A stretch of DNA of 64,000 nucleotides. It comes from Mimachlamys varia. Taxonomy: Eukaryota; Mollusca; Bivalvia; Pectinida; Pectinidae. Where the stretch lies: positions 33,534,201 through 33,598,200 of the forward strand of contig OX392527.1 of assembly GCA_947623455.1 (NCBI GenBank). The letters run 5' to 3'. This document shows, piece by piece, positions 49,501 through 64,000 of this stretch. Position numbers and translations under genes: made by a program. Each line of letters opens with the position of its first letter. The stretch's first letter is position 1. The notes below the pieces were generated by a model. The model was not told the origin of the DNA, ran no database searches, and was given only the letters and a program-made list of their open reading frames with translations.

Positions 49501-52500
49501 ACTAGTGCGGGGCCCTGTACGATTGTACAAGGTACTAGTGTGGGGCCCTGTATGATTGTACGAGGTACTAGTGTGGGGCCCTGTATGATTGTACGAGGTA
49601 CTAGTGCAGGGCCCCTGTATGATTGTACAAGGTACTAGTGTGGGCCCCTGTATGATTGTACGAGGTACTAGTGCAGGGCCCCTGTATGATTGTACGAGGT
49701 ACTAGTGTGGGGCCCTGTATGATTATACAATGTACTAGTATGGGGCCCCTGTATGATTGTACGAGGTACTAGTGTGGGGCCCTGTATGATTGTACAAGGT
49801 ACTAGTGTGGGCCCCTGTATGATTGTACGAGGTACTAGTGCGGGGCCCTGTACGATTGTACAAGGTACTAGTGTGGGGCCCTGTATGATTGTACGAGGTA
49901 CTAGTGTGGGGCCCTGTATGATTGTACGAGGTACTAGTGCAGGGCCCCTGTATGATTGTACAAGGTACTAGTGTGGGCCCCTGTATGATTGTACGAGGTA
50001 CTAGTGCAGGGCCCCTGTATGATTGTACGAGGTACTAGTGTGGGGCCCTGTATGATTATACAATGTACTAGTATGGGGCCCCTGTATGATTGTACGAGGT
50101 ACTAGTGTGGGCCCCTGTATGATTGTACGAGGTACTAGTGTGGGCCCCTGTATGATTGTACAAGGTACTAGTGTGGGCCCCTGTATGATTGTACGAGGTA
50201 CTAGTGTGGGGCCCTGTACGATTATACAAGGTACTAGTGTGGGGCCCTGTACGATTATACAAGGTACTAGTGTGGGGCCCTGTACGATTATACAAGGTAC
50301 TAGTGTGGGGCCCTGTACGATTATACAAGGTACTAGTGTGGGCCCCTGTATGATTGTACAAGGTACTAGTGCGGGGCCCTGTACGATTATACAAGGTACT
50401 AGTGTGGGGCCCTGTACGATTATACAAGGTACTAGTGTGGGGCCCTGTATGATTGTACGAGGTACTAGTGTGGGGCCCTGTATGATTATACAATGTACTA
50501 GTATGGGGCCCCTGTATGATTATACAAGGTACTAGTGCGGGGCCCTGTATGATTATACGAGGTGTGTGGGCCCTGTATGATTGTTAGAGGTAATAGTGTG
50601 GGGCCCCTGTATGATTGTACAAGGTACTAGTGCGGGGCCCCTGTATGATTGTACAAGGTACATGTACTAGTGTAGGGCCCCTGTATGATTGTACGAGGTA
50701 ATAGTGCAGGGCCCCTGTATGATTGTACAAGGTACTAGTGCAGGGCCCCTGTATGATTGTACGAGGTACTAGTGCAGGGCCCCTGTATGATTGTACAAGG
50801 TACTAGTGTGGGGCCCCTGTATGATTGTACGAGGTACTAGTGCAGGGCCCCTGTATGATTGTACAAGGTACTAGTGCAGGGCCCCTGTATGATTGTACAA
50901 GGTACTAGTGCAGGGCCCCTGTATGATTGTACAAGGTACTAGTGCAGGGCCCCTGTATGATTGTACGAGGTAATAGTGCAGGGCCCCTGTGTGATTGTAC
51001 AAGGTACTAGTGCAGGGCCCCTGTATGATTGTACGAGGTAATAGTGCAGGGCCCCTGTATGATTATACAAGGTACTAGTGTGGGGCCTCTGTATGATTGT
51101 ACAAAGTACTAGTGCAGGGCCCCTGTATGATTGTACAAGGTACTAGTGTGGGACCTCTGTATGATTGTACGAGGTACTAGTGTGGGCCCTGTATGATTGT
51201 ACAAGGTACTTGTGTGGGGCCCCTGTATGATTGTACGAGGTAATAGTGCAGGGCCCCTGTATGATTGTACGAGGTACTAGTGTGGGGCCCTGTACGATTA
51301 TACAAGGTACTAGTGTGGGCCCCTGTATGATTGTACAAGGTACTAGTGTGGGGCCCCTGTATGATTGTACGAGGTACTAGTGTGGGGCCCCTGTATGATT
51401 GTACGAGGTACTAGTGTGGGCCCCTGTATGATTGTACAAGGTACTAGTGTGGGCCCCTGTATGATTGTACGAGGTACTAGTGCGGGGCCCTGTACGATTA
51501 TACAAGGTACTAGTGTGGGGCCCTGTATGATTGTACAAGGTACTAGTGTGGGGCCCTGTATGATTGTACGAGGTACTAGTGTGGGGCCCTGTATGATTAT
51601 ACAGGGTACTAGTGTGGGCCCCTGTATGATTGTACAAGGTACTAGTGTGGGCCCCTGTATGATTGTACGAGGTACTAGTGCGGGGCCCTGTACGATTATA
51701 CAAGGTACTAGTGTGGGCCCCTGTATGATTGTACAAGGTACTAGTGTGGGGCCCTGTATGATTGTACAAGGTACTAGTGTGGGGCCCTGTATGATTGTAC
51801 GAGGTACTAGTGTGGGGCCCTGTATGATTATACAGGGTACTAGTGTGGGCCCCTGTATGATTGTACAAGGTACTAGTGTGGGCCCCTGTATGATTGTACG
51901 AGGTACTAGTGCGGGGCCCTGTACGATTATACAAGGTACTAGTGTGGGGCCCTGTACGATTATACAAGGTACTAGTGTGGGGCCCTGTATGATTGTACGA
52001 GGTACTAGTGTGGGGCCCTGTATGATTATACAATGTACTAGTATGGGGCCCCTGTATGATTATACAAGGTACTAGTGCGGGGCCCTGTATGATTATACGA
52101 GGTGTGTGGGCCCTGTATGATTGTACGAGGTAATAGTGTGGGGCCCCTGTATGATTGTACAAGGTACTAGTGCGGGGCCCCTGTATGATTGTACAAGGTA
52201 CATGTACTAGTGTAGGGCCCCTGTATGATTGTACGAGGTAATAGTGCAGGGCCCCTGTATGATTGTACAAGGTACTAGTGCAGGGCCCCTGTATGATTGT
52301 ACGAGGTACTAGTGCAGGGCCCCTGTATGATTGTACAAGGTACTAGTGTGGGGCCCCTGTATGATTGTACGAGGTACTAGTGCAGGGCCCCTGTATGATT
52401 GTACAAGGTACTAGTGCAGGGCCCCTGTATGATTGTACAAGGTACTAGTGCAGGGCCCCTGTATGATTGTACAAGGTACTAGTGCAGGGCCCCTGTATGA

Positions 52501-53790
52501 TTGTACGAGGTAATAGTGCAGGGCCCCTGTGTGATTGTACAAGGTACTAGTGCAGGGCCCCTGTATGATTGTACGAGGTAATAGTGCAGGGCCCCTGTAT
52601 GATTATACAAGGTACTAGTGTGGGGCCTCTGTATGATTGTACAAGGTACTAGTGCAGGGCCCCTGTATGATTGTACAAGGTACTAGTGTGGGGCCTCTGT
52701 ATGATTGTACAAGGTACTAGTGTGGGACCTCTGTATGATTGTACGAGGTACTAGTGTGGGCCCTGTATGATTGTACAAGGTACTAGTGCAGGGCCCCTGT
52801 ATGATTGTACAAGGTACTAGTGTGGGGCCCTGTATGATTATACAAGGTACTAGTGTGGGGCCCTGTATGATTGTACAAGGTACTAGTGTGGGGCCCTGTA
52901 TGATTGTACAAGGTACTAGTGTGGGGCCCTGTATGATTGTACGAGGTACTAGTGTGGGGCCCCTGTATGATTGTACAATGTACTAGTGTGGGGCCCTGTG
53001 TGATTGTACAAAGTACTAGTGTGGGGCCCTGTATGATTGTACAAGGTACTAGTGTGGGGCCCTATATGATTGTACAAAGTACTAGTGTGGGGCCCTGTAT
53101 GATTGTACAAGGTACTAGTGTGGGGCCCTGTATGATTGTACAAGGTACTAGTGTGGGGCCCTGTATGATTATACAAGGTACTAGTGTGGGGCCCTGTATG
53201 ATTGTACAAGGTACTAGTGTGGGGCCCTGTATGATTGTACAAGGTACTAGTGTGGGGCCCTGTATAATTGTACGAGGTACTAGTGTGGGGCCCCTGTATG
53301 ATTGTACAATGTACTAGTGTGGGGCCCTGTGTGATTGTACAAAGTACTAGTGTGGGGCCCTGTATGATTGTACAAGGTACTAGTGTGGGGCCCTATATGA
53401 TTGTACAAAGTACTAGTGTGGGGCCCTGTATGATTGTACAAGGTACTAGTGTGGGGCCCTGTATGATTGTACAAGGTACTAGTGTGGGGCCCTGTATGAT
53501 TATACAAGGTACTAGTGTGGGGCCCTGTATGATTGTACAAGGTACTAGTGTGGGGCCCTGTATGATTGTACAAGGTACTAGTGTGGGGCCCTGTATGATT
53601 GTACAAGGTACTAGTGTGGGACCCCTGTATGATTGTACATGATACTAGTGTGGGGCCCTGTATGATTGTACAAGGTACTAGTGTGGGGCCCTGTATGATT
53701 GTACGAGGTACTAGTGCACGTGTCGTACCCCTGAATGTTTGTACAAGATACAAGTATGGGGCCCCTGTATGACACACAAGGTAATAGTGT
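46525..53790. repeat. 7.3-kb satellite array, 33-bp unit, with higher-order repeats
   Basis: Roughly 220 copies of a 33-34 bp unit: GTACTAGTGTGGGGCCCTGT, then ATGATTGTACAAG. Length changes come from GGGCCC versus GGGCCCC. Variant sites alternate between CG and TG or CA: GTGCGGG/GTGTGGG/GTGCAGG, TACGATT/TATGATT and TACGAGG/TACAAGG. Higher-order duplication is visible. A block marked by GAGGTGTGTGGGCCC at 50559 and ACATGTACTAG at 50660 recurs 1540 bp later (52099, 52200), and a block near 52937 recurs 331 bp later at 53268. Open frames of up to 297 codons on both strands are repeat artefacts. The array starts about 1.2 kb upstream of the fascin start codon. Confidence 0.96.
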
Positions 53791-54837
53791 AGGCCCACGG
53801 AACGAACATTGTATAATTGGCCAGGTGTAAGTCCGTGTTACTCCAGAGACGTCGTGATCACTGGTTACTCCAGAAATACACAACGAAAATAGAATAAATT
53901 AAAGATATATGGATATTTCCATACAAATTGACCAATATTGTCGAAACTCCATCCGTAAATTTTATGTCAGAGAAATTTATTGGAAAAAAAATATAATAGA
54001 TATATGATATTAGCACAGACTTAGATAGCAATCTAACCTAATTCCTTGATATTAATTAAGTATTTACAAAAATATAATGAGATTTTTGGCAAGTCACTAA
54101 TATATGGAGCTTGCATTGTACACATGTATGATCATTCACGGAGGATGGTCGAAAAGTTATATCTAAATCCTTCAAAAGTAATTACTCTGTCTATGCATCT
54201 TCGTTTTGGCCAAACAATTACGTAACAAATACTCATGTCCATGTGACAGATATTTTTACGTCATAAATGTCTCTAGCTGATACCCACGAAGTTAAGTTAT
54301 TTAGTCCGTGTTGATTTCGGAATAAAATGGAAATTTAATGGACGCAGGCTTAAAGTCTCCATGTCCATATATCAGTAAATAGTCCACAAAAAAATTATGT
54401 AAAAGCATATTATACAACAGACAGGGACGTATATCTACGTCCCTGAACAGAGTATCAATAATCATATATTGCATACTTGAAGTGATCACCCACTAGTTTT
54501 TCAAATTGAATAATTGAATCGGGCGTTAAAACAGGGGTGAATATGTCCCTGGTTTACGATGTAACAACATACAAAAATGAAGACATACTTATCTATCTGT
54601 TTGTCGAAATACATGTACAAGCTCATATGAGCTTATGTTCCTGTTATCTATATTCGACGTAAAATAAAGGTTATTGTATTTTCTTGTATCTTGCATTTTT
54701 TTGTATACTGTACTACATGTACATTGTAATATGGTAATATGTATTATTGGGAGACAACCACTAAAAGTTCCTTCTTCATTCTGACAGCTATTTAATACAT
54801 CTTTAAAGTATGGCACCTGGTTCGATCGTTAATGTCG
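53791..54837. other. Gene-free unique region with one perfect palindrome
   Basis: AT-rich single-copy sequence. CAGGGACGTA at 54422-54431 and its exact complement TACGTCCCTG at 54436-54445 form a 10-bp-arm palindrome around TATC. A related palindrome with the same GGGACGTA arm lies near 27955. Confidence 0.6.
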
Positions 54838-55107
54838 CATGGACATGAGAATTTGTTACAGCTAGTTTTGGACAAAAAATATGGCGTTTGTTGTAATTTT
54901 ACACATTTGGGGGAGGGGGGGGGGGGTGGGGGGTTAAGATCAATTTTCTATAAAAATGCCACCCTCAATGGTCATAAAAGCTATTATGACCATTGAGGGG
55001 GGCATTTTTATCGAATATTGATCTTAACCTCCCAAATGTGTAAAATTACTCTAAACACACTAGTTTTGGTCCAAAACTAACTGTAACAAATTCTCAGGTC
55101 CCTGTGC
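54838..55107. mobile_element. Palindromic MITE, copy B, with G-tract
   Basis: Left end GAGAATTTGTTACAGCTAGT, right end ACTAACTGTAACAAATTCTC followed by AGGTCCCTG. The interior is a second inverted structure: AATGCCACCCTCAATGGTCA opposite TGACCATTGAGGGGGGCATT. It is longer than the copy at 29623-29778, mostly because both internal arms are retained. A purine run with about 20 G bases (54909-54941) interrupts the left arm and could form a G-quadruplex. Confidence 0.85.
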
Positions 55108-55235
55108 TTAAAGTCAGAAGAAAATATGTTTAAGGTTACAAAGTTATCAAAAAAGTTATTAATTAGGGTACATGTATTTAAAAAGATGCAAGTCCCCTCG
55201 CATCGAAAGGGTCTAAACTGTATAAAATGTCCACT

Positions 55236-55897
55236 CCGTTACAGTCTGTACCGTTACGTTTTACTACGTAACGGTTCTGTACCGTTACGTTTTTACTAAG
55301 TTACGGTACGGACAACGTCGTAACAGTATCGACTTTTTGTATCCTTTATATAAAGTTATTGTCTTCAAATATGTAGAATAGTATACCCTTTATATAAAAA
55401 ATAGCAAATATAGTTATTTGCTAGTTGCTTTACTTCAAATAAATTCGTTGCTTTAGAAATGAGCGTTTTTTGTCATTACCGTTACATCCTGGTCTGTATA
55501 CGTATACCGTTACACACAAGTCTGTACCGTTACCACAAGGAATTTGTTGTACATTCCAGAAAACAATTTTGATTATTTCTTCATTATAAAAGGGTCCAAA
55601 CAAACCTTAACTATGGACAATATCACATAGAATGTATTATTCGATTTGAATAGATAAGACGGGAAATATCGAAACAAAAGCTCAGTAATAGCGCGTGTTC
55701 TAAAGCTATTGTATGAATGAATGATACTTTTTTACACAAAAATGTTCTTCAATCGGTTGAAAGCTACACGTATCCTATCTACGTAATGTTTACATGATTG
55801 TTTCTTCATTCTGGTACACACATTTAATTTGCTTTTTATTATTTACAACCTGTTGCAATTCAGATTTGTCCGTAACGGATTGGACAATTTCCCGTTA
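55236..55897. promoter_or_regulatory. Cluster of nine TAACGG (MYB-type) motifs upstream of ALKBH5
   Basis: TAACGG or its complement CCGTTA occurs at 55236, 55251, 55269, 55282, 55479, 55507, 55527, 55873 and 55892. Random sequence of this length would contain well under one on both strands. TAACGG fits the MYB recognition element YAACKG. Several sites sit in a longer repeated word (TCTGTACCGTTAC), so an old degenerate repeat is the alternative explanation. The last site is about 310 bp upstream of the ALKBH5 start codon. Confidence 0.5.
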
Positions 55898-56051
55898 CGA
55901 AGTGTACAATGACGTCACCAGACGTAATTTAGCTAGTTAACCCATTATTTACATCGACTTCTACAAATATTCTGCTATTACATGATGGTCTATTGGGCAA
56001 CTTTGATCGTGGTTTAATTTGCCAAGTTCTTAACAACTAAAATGTCCCTAA

Positions 56052-59513
<3,462 letters not shown>

Positions 59514-60120
59514 ATAGTAGGAGAGAAATGCCTTGATAAACAGAGTGATGATATTTACTTACAAGAAAGGTTAATTAAGGTTTATTTGTGATGTGCCAAT
59601 GATTAAGGATGCAAAGTTTTATGAATATTACCCAGACAAAGACTTATTTGAAATATGACTGGATGTTATATTGAAATATTGTATTTTAGTATCTACAATG
59701 TAAAACATTTGATACAAAGGTTTCTTTTGGAAAAAAACATAATTCAGGTTTTGTTTGATAGATAGGTGCTGATAGGGTAAATGAAATATTGAAATGAGTT
59801 GAACTGTTTACTGTTGTATTTGATAGAAGAGCAGTTTGTGCAGTCACAACTTATTGATGTTAAACTTTAAAAACAAGTCAGATATAATTAAACTGAAAAC
59901 AGGCCAGTGATATCGAAGTTTAAAATTTTATATGGTAAATTCTTGACATGTTTACTAACATTTATTGATTGATTTACTTGAAGACAGGATAGCAGAAGCA
60001 CAGGTAACAGTTATTTACCACACTGTGTAACCTTAGGCTTGGTAATTTGATGTGAATTATTGTCTTTTCCTTTTGAAAAAAAAAAAAACTTTTTGATTGT
60101 AAAGTACTGTACTTTTTACC

Positions 60121-60126
60121 ATTAAA
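60121..60126 (+). promoter_or_regulatory. Candidate ALKBH5 polyadenylation signal
   Basis: ATTAAA, the common variant hexamer, lies about 610 bases after the ALKBH5 stop codon. No canonical AATAAA was noticed between the stop and this point. Use of the site is inferred. Confidence 0.35.
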
Positions 60127-60520
60127 GATATTAAATTATTCTTTATAAGATAACCGCTGTTCAAATTACACTTTCATGAAAAACATGAAAAAATGGAACT
60201 TTAGGAACTCTCTTGTAAATAATTTATAAAGTTATATACCAGTTACTTTTTAACTCATGATCAGCTCAGCATTATCTGATTTAGTTGCAGGGGGAATATG
60301 GGGTTTTGCTTTTAGATATGTGTATAGGTTCATTCCTTGTCAATACTTTGACTTCATCCTATCCTCCTGACTGATGATCAAGAAACTAGTGTTAGGAGTA
60401 ATATCACTTCCAACGTGTAGGTTTGGAGTGTTAAAGCCAGGGTCACTTTTTTCAGATATTATTTCTTAAGAATTTTATTTCCCATTTTAGTAACACTTTT
60501 ACTCTAGCATTTGTTGGTAA

Positions 60521-60730
60521 GGCTCAATATACATAACTTTCGGCAAAATCTAAATGAAAATCAAGCCTAATAACTTATTGTATTTATATATTAAGCTAAG
60601 ATTAACTGATATCAGCAATATTCAAGATGAATTCTCACGTGGGTATCGGTACAGCAGCAGATGAAACTCTTTATTTGTAAAAATGCATCCATTTTGAACT
60701 GTCGTCTAACTATGACTTGTTCTTTTAGTG
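60521..60730 (+). repeat. Dispersed repeat, left member of an inverted pair
   Basis: Shares, in order, TTTCGGCAAAATCT-like sequence, CCTAATAACTTATTGTATTT, GATATCAGCAATATTCAAGA, TGAATTCTCACG and CCATTTTGAACTGTCGTCTA with the complement of 63738-63943. The two copies are about 3.2 kb apart and inverted. No coding potential; family unknown. Confidence 0.75.
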
Positions 60731-63700
60731 GTCCACGCCTGAATTATTTTATATGCTTTGGAATTGTCTGTCAAGAGTTGCTTGGTAGTTACTGCTCAGG
60801 TTTAATTCCGTTAAGCCTTATTTTTGCATGGTTATCAATTGAATTTTCTTTCAGAATTTTTCAAAATAATCAAAATTCCCGGAAGATGCATATATTTGAC
60901 CTTTAAATTAAGAAGAATCTGTCAAAGTTTTGGAAGTAGATATATAGAAAAACAACATCTCGGTATTATTTCTTATCTTTCGTTAAAGATTAGTACAGAG
61001 CTTATATATTGTTTAAAAAGGCACAAAGATATTTTTTTATTCATTTGTTGAATAACAACTTGACGCTATAAGGTCATTTCTGTTGAAGGAAAAGATCTCT
61101 AAGTTTATAAGATAATAAAGACTGAAGCTGCAGAGTTCCAACTTAAAATAAGGTTCAAAATTATAAACCGGATACCACATGACCAGCAATATAAGCCCCA
61201 TTCATACACATATTTCTTCAAGTTGCATACGGTATGTAATATGATGCATAACTGTGGAGATCCCGAGACTCAGCCATGTTAAAATTCACCCTGTTGATAC
61301 ACAAACTACCTTATGTTTTGGAAGCATCCTGGTTCCTGTAGGCTGAAGTAGTCCATTGTTTAAAGATGTTTTGAAACCAAAAAAAAGGAGGATGTTTCAA
61401 TTTGTCACCAAAAGTTTGCAGAATTAAAAAAAGTAAGTGAGTTTTGGCTTTTGAGGGGAGCGCGAGACAACTTGCATGACAACAGTTGAAAAATAAAGAT
61501 TTTGAAAATTTTGTTCCGAAACATTGTGCTACTATGATGAGATGGTCGTCAACCAAATTGATAAAATAATTAATCAACAAAACTTTTATCCAAGTAGTAT
61601 CAAAGTAAAAACAAAGGTGAAATGCATTTAAAAGCAGTTTGTACATTTCAGATATCTACTAAGACATTGAATAGATATTTTATTATTTGTCAGTTGCCTC
61701 TTAATACAAAGCATTAATTTAATAACTTTTCTTTTGTTGATCTGAGGTTCATTCTTCTGTGTGAATAAATTTGCTTCTTTCCATTTTGAATCAGTTACCA
61801 AAATAAAGTGTTGCACAGTTTCATGGTCCTCATCAGACATAATTATAATTTAGAAGTGAATGATATGTTTACTGAAAATAATAATTGCTGTGCTATACAT
61901 TTTTTTTTTTACACTATCAAGATATGTAAGTGGAATGCTAATTTTGCTTATAAAATCAATAGTTGCAGTGTTGTTCTTTTTAACACTGTCGAATGATATG
62001 ATTGATTAACCATTTTTGGAATGATGATTTGGTTGATAATGTTACTTTCGTTTCAACCATTTTCCTGATCCAGATTGAATCATTATGAATCGTAAATCTA
62101 GACCCTAAAATACCCAGGGTAGCTGGATCATTGGGTGTCATTGACCCATTACATAACTGCTCAGTTTTTGTTGGGTACAAAGTGTACCTGTATAATGCTA
62201 TTCTTGTAAGTTTGAAGAAAAAAAATGTTATTTTGGGATAACTGGAAGCCAGTGTTTTATTTCCTTGGGAAATATGTAAATCTGTACTTGTTTATCATCT
62301 TCTGTCTAATTCTATACCTAATTAAAACTAGACTGTCCTTACAACTCTAGAATGTTAACTGACCTAAGTAAGGGATTGATACAATTCAATGTTGTGTTTT
62401 CTGTTGTAATGATAATGTTGTTTGTATTTGATGACATATGAAGTGGATGAGTATTTTCACTGTCTACCTTATCTAGATTTAAATGTCAAGCCTAGTCAAG
62501 TTTTAACTCTTTCACCCCTGAAGTTTCATAATGAACTATTTTGACCATTGGATTGGGAGAGTTTAAATGTGTCTTCAGGGGTGATGGTGTTAATTGATGT
62601 TAAATCGGCCCTGTCGAAAGTTTTAAATTTTTTTGATAACCAGTTAACTTTTTATAACATTTCGTTATGATTTTGTGTTAACTCCATTCTTTTTTTTTTT
62701 TTCGAGATCTAAAACTCACTAGGTGTGCTGTACCCTATTTAATCTGCAAGTGCCTAAAAATGTTTATTTCAAATTTAAAGGAGTTTCCAAGTTATCAAAT
62801 TGAAAATGCATTAATTTGTTTTATTGTCATATCTTTTAAAATGTTGCATTACTAGCAAAAGTTTTTTTATTGTGATATCTCCACTATGATGAAGATTGTT
62901 GCTATGTTTAGTTAAAATCTGTTTGTTAAAATATTTCTTCATGTACTGTGTTATTCTATAGTGGAATGAAAGTGTTTTCATATACCAGCACATGTCACAG
63001 ATGTGGGAAGGGTATCAACTACCCTACCAGCTCCTGTTAGTGTTACAAAAACAGGGGATGCTTCACTTGTTACTGAGGAATATCTAATACTGCCATGTCA
63101 TGATACAATTATGAAATATGACTGAGCTTTACATACAGAAGATCTCAACCTGTATTAACACATTCATCGCCAAAGAAACATTTTGAATCCTCCGATTTAA
63201 AGGTGTGAATAGTTCATTATGAGATTCCATGGGTGAATAAGTTAATTCCATAAAATGCATTGTGTGTCATCATTTTCAGGTAGTCAGGATTCGCTAAAAT
63301 TACATTGGTGGATACTAATGCTTCTTATAGTAAGCTGCACAGAGTGATATACATATCTATACAAACTTAAGCTTGTGTAAACCATCTTAGACATTTGTAT
63401 ATGTTTTGGCAATAGGAATGAAGTAGTGGAATAAGACATTTGGGTTTTAGTTTCAGAGTTTTGTTCCAATTAAGGAGTGGTCAAATTGAATTGTCTGTAT
63501 TCTTTTACGAATTTTTAGAAAATGAAGTATTGTATTGTTCAGCTGTTCTCATTGAAAACAAGACCAGTGCTACAGGCCAATATACGTAACTACAGGACAA
63601 TTTTTGTGATTCTGAAAAAAAATCCAGTTGATAATCATGCAAAAATAAGCCTAAAACGAAGTAAACCTGAACGGTAACTAACAAGAAAACAGAAAAATCC

Positions 63701-63734
63701 AAATAATTGAAAATAATTCAGGTACAGCCGACTT
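60731..63734. other. 3' flanking AT-rich region, no supported gene
   Basis: This lies between the two members of the inverted repeat pair. Several minus-strand open frames at 62180-61311 (111, 70 and 66 codons) are broken and match no domain I can recognise. A decayed retroelement is possible but not shown. Confidence 0.4.
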
Positions 63735-63737
63735 CAA

Positions 63738-63943
63738 CAACAAGCTAGAAAGTTAGAAGACAGTTCAAAATGGACGTGTGTTTACAAATACCGAGTCTCA
63801 ACTGGTGCTGTACTGGTAACTGCGTAAGAATTCATCTTGAATATTGCTGATATCCTTTAATCTTAACTAAATCTATAAATATGATAAGTTATTAGGTATG
63901 ATTTTTGCTTCAGGTTTTGCCAAAATTACATATACTGGGCCTT
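63738..63943 (-). repeat. Dispersed repeat, right member of an inverted pair
   Basis: Complement of the 60521-60730 repeat. On the + strand the landmarks run in reverse: TTCAAAATGGACG, AATTCATCTTGAATATTGCT, GATATC, ATGATAAGTTATTAGGTATG, GGTTTTGCCAAAATTACATA. It has many substitutions relative to the left member, so the pair is old. Confidence 0.75.
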
Positions 63944-64000
63944 TAAGTTGATGGTATGCTTTATCCACACCAGGTATTGTCTGTATAAAAGAGATATGTT

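Noticed and set aside
46525..53790. CRISPR array
   Set aside because: There are no unique spacers between repeats; the units are contiguous 33-mers in a eukaryotic genome, i.e. satellite DNA.
46652..53883. Many open frames of 70-297 codons on both strands
   Set aside because: All are translations of the 33-bp satellite; they break wherever a 34-bp unit shifts the frame.
61311..62180. Decayed retroelement reverse transcriptase on the minus strand
   Set aside because: Fragments look vaguely protein-like, but no catalytic motif or recognisable domain order could be seen.

Overview
This window is eukaryotic: the genes are spliced with GT-AG introns, and the background is AT-rich, intron-rich and repeat-dense. 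It is most likely from a mollusc, probably a bivalve. That rests on the TACATGTA-rich word usage, the very long minisatellites, and tRNA-derived SINEs with a 3' core resembling those of molluscan SINEs. I cannot name the species. No bacterial operon, phage or CRISPR is present.

Three genes are identified from conserved protein sequence. (1) The terminal coding exon of COX11, a mitochondrial cytochrome c oxidase assembly factor, lies on + at 26048-26200; its other exons were not found. (2) A complete four-exon fascin (actin-bundling protein) lies on - from 45319 to 40398 and reads in frame to 511 residues. (3) A complete three-exon ALKBH5 (m6A RNA demethylase) lies on + from 56205 to 59513 and reads to 389 residues. 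A weaker candidate is a small spliced gene on - at about 14.7-13.0 kb that I could not identify. It lies head to head with a possible 23-codon first exon on + at 15.2 kb.

Layout: 0-7 kb is a run of four different minisatellites (units 52, 51, 23 and 47 bp). 7-17.5 kb is non-coding apart from the candidate gene and carries 20-, about 35-, 51- and 42-bp arrays. 17.5-25.7 kb is gene-poor, with two minus-strand SINE copies and C-tracts. 25.7-26.6 kb holds a 39-bp array that runs into the COX11 splice acceptor, then the terminal exon and polyA signals. 26.6-40 kb is intergenic, with palindromic MITE-like elements and two arrays (33 bp and 39 bp). 40.4-45.3 kb is fascin, with a SINE and a 66-bp repeat in intron 1. 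45.8-46.05 kb is a 233-bp near-perfect foldback element. 46.5-53.8 kb is a 7.3-kb array of a 33-bp unit with higher-order structure. 54-56.2 kb contains another MITE copy and nine TAACGG motifs upstream of ALKBH5. 59.5-64 kb is 3' flank with an inverted pair of dispersed repeats.

By rough addition, tandem repeats fill over a quarter of the window. Several have units divisible by three (51, 51, 33, 39, 66, 33 bp), so they give long but almost certainly spurious open frames on both strands. The three genes have unrelated jobs (respiratory complex assembly, actin bundling, RNA demethylation) and I see no functional linkage. The unusual content is the repeat landscape and how it abuts or invades the genes.
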